A stretch of DNA of 64,000 bases from Diploscapter coronatus. Its lineage: Eukaryota > Nematoda > Chromadorea > Rhabditida > Rhabditidae. A model generated the notes under the pieces. The model searched no databases. It was not told the origin of the DNA and saw only the letters and a program-made list of their open reading frames with translations. The stretch spans positions 39,269,201 to 39,333,200 of the forward strand of contig OZ038422.1 of assembly GCA_964036155.1 (NCBI GenBank), read 5' to 3'. The position numbers and the translations under genes were made by a program. Shown here in pieces: positions 12,201-24,200 of this stretch (positions are counted from its first letter, which is position 1; each line of letters opens with the position of its first letter).

Positions 12201-15200
12201 GGGATTCCAGATCGTCGCTACCATGAATCCTGGGGGCGACTATGGCAAGAAGGAGGTCAGTATATTATTGGAAAAAAGGATTTTATTGTTATGGCTGAAA
12301 GAGTTGTTCTTTTAAAATTTTGTTTAAACTGAAAAGAGTGGAAAAGATTGAAAGATGGACGCGTGAAAATTCTTACTTTTCTATGCTTTGAAGACCTCAA
12401 TGTGAGTCATTTTCACATCTGAAATAAGAATGGAAAATCGCCGATTCATCTGAGAAGACTTTATCTTCCTGATGGCTTTTTCGTTGCTGAGCTTAAAATT
12501 TCACCTTACAATCCACAATTTATTATTTTTTAAGTCTATAATTTGCAGCTCTCGAAAGCGTTGCGCAATCGGTTCACGGAAATCTGGACGGCGTGCGAGT
12601 ATCTGCCACAGGAACTCGTCGAGATCTTCAACCAACGATCCAAATTCGGCAGTCTGGAAGTTGACAAAGATACGGGCAGACTGACTGTCGCTGAATGTCT
12701 CGTTCAGTGGATTGCACAGTTCTACAGCAAATATGCGCATGTTTTGAGGTTAGAATTTTGGAATGTTTTAAAGATCGCGAAATGACTGGGAATTTGGGGA
12801 AACTTCATTGGAAGAAAAAAATCTTTGAAAAAATGAAAGTTACCTTATCATTCTCTACCCCTATTCCTAATTTCTAGAAATAAAATTTAGAACCTCTCCC
12901 TCTGTCCGTGACGTGGTGGCCTGTGCGCAACTCTACACAGCCCTCATCGAAACAGCCAAATTCGATCGACTTCGAGCCCTGTTCGAGACGATTTCCGCCG
13001 TGTTTCTCGATGCGATTTCGAGTCTGGATGCATCGACACTCGCACTCATCGAATCAGAAAATGTCACAGGAGAAGCAAAGCGAATCGTGAGTTTCATAAA
13101 ATTCAAATCTCTAAAATTCAAGAAAATACCATTTTTTCTGTATCTGGGCGTTTCTGTCTATTTCTTGTTCCCAAAATTCGGATGTACATTTCCCATGCCT
13201 GATTATCAATGTTTCGCTTCAAAATCGATACTTTCAGCTCTTCGAAATCGCCGGAACCAATGAAGCGCACTGGGAAGACGTCGATTCCGAATTGCAGTTG
13301 TCCTCTGGCTCGAACGACACGGGATTTGGAAATTTGCGCATCAGGTAGAATTTTTTGAATAATCTTCGAATTTTCCTTCGACATGAAAAGTCGGAAAATC
13401 TTAAGCAAAGCTGTACGGAATTTTCTATTCCGGAAATTCGGCTTCGTTCCGCATACCGAAATTTTGGGGGTGATATTCTGCTCTGCATTGCAAATTGCAA
13501 AAACTTCAAAGGTGCCATTATGCACAGCCATGCATTGAGAACTCTTGTCTTCACTCGTTTTCTGCAATTTGATGAAACTTGTCGATGAGAATTCAAATTT
13601 ACCCAAACGTTTTCAGAAACGGTCCGCTGAAGCTGCACCTGCCACAGGGATTTTCGTTCAAAGCGCCGACCTGCCTGAAGAACCTGTACCGCGTCATCAG
13701 AGGCATGCAAATCAAGAAACCGATTCTGGTCGAGGGCCCACCCGGCTGCGGCAAGTCGTCCAGCGTCATGGCCCTCGCTGCACTCACCGGACACCCCATT
13801 ACTAGGCTCAATCTTTCAGAGCAAACAGTGAGTTTTTGAATTTCAACGAAAAAAATAAATATTTTTGATTTGAAATTCTACGCTTTTTCGAAATTGATAT
13901 TCATGATTTGCAAAATTTCAAATTTTTATAATAAAATTGAAAAGCGAGAATTGAAATTGCAAATATTTGAAACCAGAATTTTAATTTGAAAAATCCGAAG
14001 ATAAAAAATTTCACTTTCCAATCAATTACATTTTGAGGACCTGTGCGATCTATTCGGCAGTGACGTTCCTGTCATGCTTGAGGACGGTTCAATCTCGTTC
14101 CGTTGGATGGACGGCCCTGTGCTGAGAGCGATCAAGGCAGGCGAGTGGGTGCTGCTGGACGAGATGAATCTGGCGAGTCAGTCAATCCTCGAGGGACTCA
14201 ATGCCTGCTTCGATCACAGACGTCTTCTCTACATCGCTGAATTGAATAGGTTAGATTTTTTAAATTCTCAACTTTTCACGGAAAAATCTTATAGGATTTT
14301 AGGATTGGATAGGGAACATTCATTGTTTTTTTTTTGTCTTTTTACCAATCCTTCAAAATAAACATTTCCAGATCGTTCGAAATCCCCGAAGACAGTGAGT
14401 GTCGATTCTTCGCGTGCCAGAATCCCCGCGCGCAAGGCGGCAACAGACGAGCCCTGCCGAAGTCGTTCATCAATCGATTCGTCAACATTCACGTCGACAA
14501 CTACACCGCGCACGACATGCAGATGATCATCACCAGGCAATTGGCAGGATTCGGAAGGGGTGGGTTTGAAAATTCCATTTTGGAATGGAGAATTTTGACG
14601 TTTCATTTTTAAATTATATCATTGAAAGGTAGTGCTGTCGCATGTAAATTAAAACAAAGATAAATAGCGATCATTTTATTTTAAAAGATTTGAGATAATA
14701 ATTCGAAAGTTTCCAGAAATGTCGGAAGACTGGAGACAGAAACTGGTGAAATTGGCAGATGAGCTGTCGAATCACCGAGAGAATACGCGATGGCAATTCG
14801 CGTTCAACGCCAGGGATCTTCTGAGGTTAGGAAATTGATTTTTGAGAGAAAAAAAGATTTTTTTCACAGATGGTTAGACGCCTACGAGCAATTCCACTGC
14901 ATCGATCTCGCCATGCAGATTATCTTCTTCGGCAGACTGAGGGGCGAACAGAAATGGGTATGATTTTTTTTTGCAAAATCATAGGATTGATTGAAATCAC
15001 AGTGTCGCCCGAAGAGCAGTGCGGTGGGGGATTTTTTTTGTTCATCACGCTTTCTGCGCAAATCAACTTTTAACTGATATTTTACCCCAAATTTATTCAT
15101 GACTTGCATTTCCAAAAACAACTTCTAGATTTCTTAAAACTGGGTGTATATTTGTGTGGGGATCGTAATTTTTTGGGGGTAAAAATCTTTTTCCGAGACT

Positions 15201-18200
15201 TTCTTCATATTTTTTACTTTTAGGCCCACGAAGTCGTCGAAAGTTGTTTCGGTCACAGCCCCGTTTGGCCTCCGATTCTGCTGACGACTGACAAGAAAAC
15301 GATCAAGATCGGAGCTGTCGAGTTGCCTTACAGTAGGACAAATTTGAGTTTTCCGAAGAAATCATTTTGTTGTTTTTTTCAGACGAACAAAATTCCTTGA
15401 ATTCCCATCTTCTCTTGCCCTGTCAGATGCGTCTGCTCTACGAATTGGCCGTCTGTTGCAAGATGAAATGGGTCGCTCTTATCGTCGGACCAAGGTTCTT
15501 TTTCCTTAAAAAATAGTAATAATCAAAGTCAAAATTTGTGAGAAAAAAACTCTTATAATCCAACTTTATAATAGGAAATTATTTCGATCTCCGGTTATTC
15601 TGCTCACTTGAATTAATGCGATTTTGTTTCTGTAAATTGCTTACTTTTTACAGCTCTAATGAAAATTTTCAGGAATTGCGGAAAACGAAGCACCGTCGAG
15701 AATCTGGCGTCTATTTGTGGCACGAAACTGCAGACTTTGCGACTGAATACCGACACCGACGCACAAGAACTCATCGGATCGTATGAACAGGTTGAATTTT
15801 TGAAAAATATCTTTGGAAAATTTTCTGAGAGCATTTATGATTTGATTAGATATAATGCTTCCATTTTTCCTGGTTTCGTCGTAAAAATGAGAAATCTTCA
15901 GATAATCGACGAAAAGTATCTGCACTCTGCTCGCGAAGAATTGGCGAAGCACCTTTACAAATACTTGGAAACGGACGCACTTCGAAGCATTTTGGAAGCG
16001 ACTGAGATCGATTCTTTGGAGAAGGCTACTGAAGTAAGGAAAATTCAGACTGAAATGTAAAAAATAGCGAAAATATTTTTTTTCCGAAAAAGCTACTATT
16101 TTAGACAGAAATTCACGCATAAAAATTATAATTTTTCAGGCCGCTCTGCGAAAAATCAACGATGAAGAACTGACCGCTGAGTGCCACGGCATCCTGCAGA
16201 CGGCTGCGCAAAACGCGATGCGATTCGAGTGGATCGACAGCCCCTTCGTCGAAGCCTACGTCAAAGGCCAGTGGATTCTCATCGAGGACGTCAATTTGTG
16301 CAGGTTTGACAATTTTTGAATAAATAGGTTAAGGAATAGGGTGAGGATAGTAGGAGGAAATCCGTATTATCGAAAGAGTTTGGCTGTAAAAGAAGTCTGA
16401 TCCACTAGCGTTAATTTTATCTTGTCCAGTTAAACTTTGCAATTTTTTCTTCGTAAATTCCCTTAATTGCAATGTTATGTAAGCTTTATAAAAAATGAAA
16501 GCATTCATGCAGGAATCTTCAAGTGATGGAGTCGATTTTCATATTTTGCATAATTTTTCAAACTATCATTTAAAACTCCTCCAATAATTTTTTCAATCCT
16601 TGTTTAAAAACCTAAAAATGTTTACCTGACCATTGAAATTCACTTTAAAGTTTGGAATTTCAGTGCTGCTGTGCTGGATCGACTGAATTGCTGCTTGGAA
16701 GACGATGGTTCTCTCGTCATTTCCGAACGACAGTCCTCTTTCCAGCCCATCAAACCGCATCCTGACTTTAGGTTTGAAACAAGTCACTTGATTAAAAAAG
16801 CGCATTCTTGCAGAATTTTCCTAACCATGGATGACCGAGATGGGGAAATCTCTCGGGCGATGCGAAATCGATGCGTCGAATTGTACGTGGATGAGAGCGA
16901 ACGGTGGTACAGTTCATCCAAAGATGCTCTTGCCGTCGCTGGAATCGAGGCTACCGGAGCGGTTAGTTTTCTTTTGAAACTCGTCGAAATCTTGACAAGT
17001 TTTTAGCTGTGAAAAAATATGCTGGAATAGGAAATTTCTCAACAATTCTTAAGCGCCTTTGCTCTGTAACTTCGAATTTCACGAATTTCCGTGTTTTCTT
17101 TGAGAGATAGGAAAATTAATTGTTTTTTGAAGTAAAGTTATTTAAATTCGAACTCCATATTTCCAGTTTTTATCTACAATCAGCGTTGTTTAAAAAGTAT
17201 ATCTAAATTGTTAGTAAATTTAAGAAAACTTATTGCAAACTGATGTCTGATGAGCAATTCCCATAAACTTTCAATTAAAATGACTAAAAAGGAGAACCTT
17301 GAAACTTGCAGAATGTCAAAATAATCTCGTCGTTCTCGAAGGAAGAAATTATCCAACTGACCGTGCTCAAAGAGGACCTTGGAACTTCTGATGCAATCGG
17401 GAAGATGCTTGCTGCCAGAGGCGAAATCTCTTTGGCGCAAAGCGTTCGACTCATCAACGAACAGCAGACACTTGAACCGCGTCCGCCTTCGATCAGGGAT
17501 TTCGGAACTGAAAGGTATATTTTTAGTTTTGAAGGGGAAAATGTAAAACTCTAAAGTCTAATTTATGCAAAATAGATTAGGGAAAATCATTAGAAAAACA
17601 ACAATTCCCAAACTTGAAATTTTTAACAGCGATTCTAAAATTTTGAAATTCATAAAAAATAATTTTTTAAATAAAAAGAAAATACATTATCTTTTTCTTA
17701 AGACACTATATCTACCAAAAAGCAAGTTCTTCATCAATTTCAATTAAAAAAAAAAACTAAAGAAAAATCTCAACGTTTCAGCTACGCTCGCTGGCTGATG
17801 TCTTTGTTCGATTTTAACGATCCAGACGCGCTCATCGAGGACATTCTCGACAGACAAATGCTGTCCGAGTTGGCCGGCTGCCTTGGGAAAGTCGAACATC
17901 CACTCGACCCGAGATTCCATTCTTCTACTTTGCATTTGGCCGAAGAAGAAGCTGGAAATTTGAAGAAGTACGAATTTTAGAGCAACAAATAGAGATAATC
18001 ATATCAAAACTCTAACACATAATCGGATAGGGAAAAGATAATTTTGTCCTAAATTTCAAATTTCTTCCTAAAAGCCCGTTTACAAGAATAGTGAAGTTTC
18101 TAGCCTTTTTTGTGCTGCCTAAATTTTTATTATTTATTTTCCAGCTTCGTGATTTCAACCTTGACGAAATGGATCAAGTCACGAATCAACCAGAGTCCAC

Positions 18201-21200
18201 AGAAGACAGACTCGGCGATGGGTCTGGCACAGCGATACTCGACTATGAATTGTAGGCATTTTTACTATTCTAGTATGATAAATATTGCAAACGAAAATGC
18301 TCTTTTCTTAAATTCTGAATATAGGAAATGATTTTTTTTCTATTTTTTAAATTTCAAATCCTCATTTCAGAAAGATAACTTTTTCTATTCAAATTTCAGA
18401 CGGTGAAAAGCAGCGCTATCAACGAATTGTATTCGATGGAATGGACATTGTCGTTGATTTTCTGAAGAAACTAAACGATGTGGACGAATTGTTCGGGATT
18501 TCATCTGAAGCGAATGAGAAGAAGGTAATTTCTACCTTTTTAAAAATTATATATAATCAGACTTGTCAAAGCTTGTTCCGCAAAGCGCCACGCAGAAAAT
18601 AGTGCACCTTATCGAGAGAGAGATAAAAAAAGTCATGCTCTTTTTCTTTCTTGATATGACACTTTTCTGTGGGTTGAGCTTTGGGAATTTTGGAATATAA
18701 TGGATGATGATTTTACTCAGTCCAACAAAAATGCATTTTTCATTGCAGATATTCGTGGCTGCTTTTCTCCTTGCCTTCTTCATATCGGCAGTCAATTCCC
18801 GATCTTTCATGCCTGGTTCGAACGCCGATCTCAAATCGTGGCTCTACCTCATCTACGCCAAACTCAACAGTGTCAAACATGTCATGTAAGTTCGAAAATT
18901 TTAAAGCCAGAAAAAAACGAAATAAAGAGGTAGGGAAAAATTGATCCACCTGATAAGTTGCTGATTTGTAATTCAAACCTTTCGACCATTATATGAATTT
19001 TCGATAGCGTAATTTCAAGCCGATTTTCACAATTGTGTACGGTCATATTTCATAATTTTCTGTCGGAGAACAATGACTTTTCTCCTAAAAATTGAAATTC
19101 AAATTAGGAATATCCTGGTTATTTGAAAACTAAAAATGTATTTCCAAGATTAATGTTTCTAAAAAGGCATAATAACAATTGCAGTTCTTCCAATCTGAGC
19201 GGCCAAATCGAGCACTTCTTCAAGACGATCTACAGAGGCTGGAGTGCGGAGAATCAGCGCCGATTCATGGACAAATTCCTGCCCAGATACAGGCATCACA
19301 GACATGCCAGCTGCATCGGCAGAGGAGAGGAATTCGCGAGGTAGATTTTGTCAAGCATTTGAATAATTCATTCGTGAAAATCACACCTCTAAAATTTTGC
19401 CTAGATTCAAATTTATCAGATGAAAAGTCGACCTCTTGGAATGAATTCAAAACCATTAAATTAAAGAATGTTTGCATCTTCTAAACAAACGCGCTACCTT
19501 ACTCTTTCTAAAACGATCATTTGAAATCCCATCAAAACCATCACCAAAAATTTCAGATTGAGCTCCGAAATGAAATCGGTCAATTGGCTGACTTGGAAGG
19601 AGACCGAGCCTGTCGAGCAAATGGAGATTGACTCAGACGAGCTGCAGGAGCACAGACGTGGAGATGCGATCGCGAAGGCGCAACGACAGCTCCAAGAGAT
19701 GGTCGACATCGGAGCCTACCTGCAGGGAGTCGAGTGCAAGGTGCGTTTACGCTTACTTGTATCGCTTTTGTAAAACGAGAAAAATATGGGAGATTCGAAT
19801 ATGAAGAGGTCTGATCGCGGCAAAGTAATGCAAAATAGACATAATTCGACATTTTTCGGGATAAATTATCTGACAACACTCGTCTGTCTCTGAGGCTATC
19901 AAACGTAGGGAACAGTCTAGTAGTTTTATCTGGACTAGTGAGGCAGCTAAAAGCCGAAATTTTCATTCAAACTTCTGAAAAATTTCATTATGCGAATTTT
20001 AACCTGGACCGGGCTAAACCTGAATTACGAGTTAAACATTCCGTAAAAGTGGATTTAATTTGAGTATGGAGTTATCATATGAGCTCATGATAACACGACC
20101 ATTTCAAAAATAAGAGCATTCTAATTTCCCGTCTAAAATTAGCACATGAAAATTTAATCCAGAAACGGAGCAAAGAATGCTGAAATGAAACAAAAAAACC
20201 AATAAAATCAACGCATTTAAATAAAAATACGCATATTATTTTATATTCACATTCGTTCATTTAAAAAATACTGAACGTTACTCGTTGGTCCGGAAAGCGA
20301 ATCAAAACTTTCGGAATTGACGTATTCTGATGACTTTAGATATGTAGAACGAGGGTGAGAACACAAGACGAGATTCAAACCTAGACCCCAAAAGTTCAAT
20401 ATTTCTTATTCAATAGTCAACGCAAAATACTTCGATTTTTACAGGTCTGCAAATGAAACTTGTAATTTTCTACTAATGAATGAGAGATGTTTGTAAGGTA
20501 TAAAAGAACGCAGAGAAAGAGTGCAGCCCAAAACAACACAAATAATCGATGCGCGAGCGAAGGGGGAAGGGGGAGAAGGTCAGGGAGGCAGAGCAAGGGC
20601 TGGAACGAAGCGAGGAAAGAGTCTACTGGGATCAAGGGGGTATGGCCTAATGGTAAGGCGCCTGACTTCGGCACTGTCCTAGAGTTGATCAGGAGATTTA
20701 TGGTTCGAGTCCATATATCCTCGATATCTTTTGCCAAAATTAATTTTTAGCTTCTTTTTATTTTTCGTTCACTCTCCCTACTCAAGATCCACAAAAAAAA
20801 AGAAAATAATCGTTCAGCTTGGTTCAGAAGCAAGGAAGTTATGAATTTTTGCAAAATTTGTATTATGAAGGCATTATGCTGAGATTGGTCGTCGCACTTC
20901 AACAAATTCTGGAGCTCATGCGGTAATGATTCGGGGGTTGGCCCAACGACGAAAGTTGTTCACCATGTCCATCTACACAACATGCTGAAAGGACGAGTCT
21001 TTATAGCGTCATTTGCGCGTAAAGGCAATGCGGATCGAAAAGTCCGCGTTTCTGCAGGGGCTGAACGAAGCGAGAAAAGACTCAGTTGGAGTCAAGGGGG
21101 TATGGCCTAATGGTAAGGCGCCTGACTTCGGCACTGTCCCAGAGTTGATCAGGAGATTTATGGTTCGAGTCCATATATCCTCGATATCTTTTGCCAAAAT

Positions 21201-24200
21201 TAGCTGTGCATAGTTTAGTCCAAGAACGTGCAGATATTATCCGTTTTTATCATTCCTGACATTTTTGAATACTAATAATTATTTTTGAATCAGATTTTGC
21301 CTCTCGTTATGTTCCAGAACTGACCAAATGAGCGTCTAGTAGCATAATTCTAAAGTCGAATTTTCCTGACCCGGAAATTATTTTTTTTAACTTCCCAAAA
21401 TTCTGAGATATTATTCAAATAAAAATTTATCCACTATTTGGTATACAAATTTGACGACTTAAGATATTTTGAAGTTTTGGAAATGTTTAATTGAGCAGGA
21501 GAGCAATTGTGGATGTTTAAAAATCAAAATTTTCCATATGTGCATTTCTAGAATGTTAGCGAATTTGTGACTAACTTCATGCAAACACTTCTGTAAATAC
21601 CGCCTTTCAAATTAGAACTTTATGGCGAATTTAAGATACAATTTTAATTTTAAATTAAATAAGTTTGAGAGCTAATGATGAAAAATTTGCCAGTGTAATT
21701 CATATATTGCTAGAATAAAATGATATGGCGAAATAACTGAAAGAGATAATAAATCGGACTGAAATTCAAACATAAAAAACTAAATACTTGAAAAGTAATA
21801 AATCATACATTTTAGGATGAATATCTGGAAACTTACTAAATTTTATTAGATTTTATGAAATTAATGATGATTATAGTAAATAACATAAAAATTAAAGTAG
21901 AATAATATTTAATGAGCAAAGAAATGAGTACGAAATCCCAATTTTTAGCAATATCTTCGATCTTTGAATTTAGAGTTTAAAAATAGGGTTTTTCTCAAGT
22001 CGATATAATTATAAATTTAACTAATGACTTTAATTTAAAAAATACAAATATATACAAAGATTAAAAATGACAAGCAGCATCGATAGTCACCGGGGAGCGT
22101 TGAGCGAACAAGATATACGCCACCCAACGTGAAGAAATGGCATCGAACTGCATGAACAGTGCCACAGGACAAAGGAAATAGCACCAAAGGTATGCTCAGC
22201 AGTGCTGGAGGATATAGGAATAGAACTGCGATGCGAGACTGAATGAAAATTTCACTGAACCACATTGATAATATGCCAAAACTCGAAAATTGCATGAATT
22301 TGAGAAGCGGCATGATTTCAAATCAAGTTCAATCATCTCGAATAGTAGATTAATATGAAAGAAGAACTGACATGATCTTGAAGTGAGCGACAAAAAGACA
22401 ATGAATGATGTGAGAGATCTTGGAAGTGAAGCGACCGAAACAGACGGAAGATGATATTGAGAGCTGCAGATATGGAACGACACGGATTGGAGATGACGCG
22501 AATGATTGGAGTCGAAATGAACAGATGAATAAATGGAGTCCAAATGAAGATGAAGGAGAAATCATTATCGAAAAAATAAACAAAGTTTAAAAATGAGAAT
22601 CGTGAAATTTGTATAATACAGATGAGCGAGTAATACTAAAATAAGCTAGAATTAGATTATATGCATCCGATCAGGAATGATTTATGAATAGAATTCACTG
22701 CAATTTGTAATTGAATCGGGGGGTTTGAGATTCAATAGGGAATGGGCTTGAGGTTTCTGTTATGGAACAGACCGTTGTGCGACTGGTTGAGTCTGTAGAA
22801 GGATCGCACCAGACGCTCCGCTTTTACTTCCGGCTGAAATTTGAAAGGTGCGAGATTTTTAGTAAAAAATTCCCCTTGAAAATCGTTTAGCCTTCAAAAT
22901 GGCATTTTTCTCCATTCACTTAAAATGGCATATTTTAAAAGGGGCGTAAAATAAAGGATTCAGTAAATTTCATTTCTTCGAATGCCCAACCACAACCCTG
23001 TTTTGAGGTTCCTTCTTCTTTCTCTAGATAATTTTCAAGAATTAGTAGAAGGGATTTCGAAAGCATCTGGACAACTGACCTTAATCCAGGCGAACTCGCC
23101 TCCCATAGCGGTCATCCCCCATCCACCACAGAACGCAGTGACGAGAATGTGCTCTCTCTGCCAGTCGTTGGCGAACGTCTTCGTGAATTGGCTGAGGGCC
23201 GACTTGCTGGCTATGTAGCCCGCGAGGTCCATCGATTCCGACTGGTTCAACGAGATCGAACCCAAGACTGAAAAACGTTTCGAATCATTTTTCATTGATT
23301 ACTTTTCAGATTATTCAGATAGCGCCTTTCAGTTTCTTAACACTAGTTGCACCAAACTATGTGAGCTTTTCAAGGATACGCCTTTCTGACGATATTCAGT
23401 CTCTTACTCGAGGAAATCATGCAAACCGCGGCTCGATTGATGCCCCACGTCTCGTCGGGATGGAGAGCGGAAGCCCTCATCAGGAGCGGGAGAAACGTCT
23501 AAAAATTAAATAAATTTAAAAAATAGTTATGATGAAACTTTTCGGAATCTCCATTTCAAAATTTTTGACATCATACAGCCGTAGCAATACACTATTAGGA
23601 CAATTTATTATGCAAAATGATATTGATGTAACTTCGAAAGGGGAATGCATAATAAGATATCTCAAAACCTAGTTTCAAATATTACCTGAGTGAGAATGAC
23701 GACGCCGAACGTGTTGCAGTTGAACTGTTCGATGAGTGTCTTTCTGCTAATCTCCTTGCCCGGCTTCAGAGAGTAGCTACGAAACGCATCCTCATTGTTG
23801 ACGAGCAGGTTCAAACCGCGATCGCCGACAATTTTCTCCACCTGAAACTACCTCATCTGCATTTAATTTGGTACCAGAATAATTCTTGATCAGGAATTTC
23901 GGATTTAGGTTATCAGCTATGAGCTTCATGGAGATAAGGCTTCAGATCTTGAATTTCCCATCCCCAATGACTTTTCTTCTCGATCCTTACCTGTTCGTAT
24001 GAACGCTTGATCGATTCGTCACTAGTCTGGTCCAATTCGACGATTTTTAGGCGCGGATCGGTGATCTCTTTCAGAGCCTGAATTTCCAATCATCTTTTGA
24101 TTCACTTCGTTTTTAATAATACAGTTGCTGCAGCGACATTGTTCGCAGTAGCGATGACGATTTGGATGTCGGGCTTCTTGAGGAACTCTTTGACAAGCGC

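Larger units (their letters stand above)
20596..21205 (+). repeat. Tandem duplication carrying two tRNA-Arg genes
   Basis: About 150 bases at 20596-20747 recur at 21056-21205 with few changes. The shared flank runs from GAACGAAGCGAG upstream to TCGATATCTTTTGCCAAAAT downstream of each tRNA. The spacer between the two units is unrelated. A recent local duplication explains the near-identical tRNAs. Confidence 0.8.

Noticed and set aside
13118..13794. Long minus-strand frames (162 and 186 codons) opposite midasin exons 30-31
   Set aside because: They cross well-supported plus-strand exons and introns, match no family, and have no splice or start context. Shadows of the sense coding bias.
22035..22583. 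Hydrophobic minus-strand frames, possible receptor remnant
   Set aside because: Leu/Ser/Phe-rich but with no recognisable motif, no consistent splice joins, and no family similarity that I could see.
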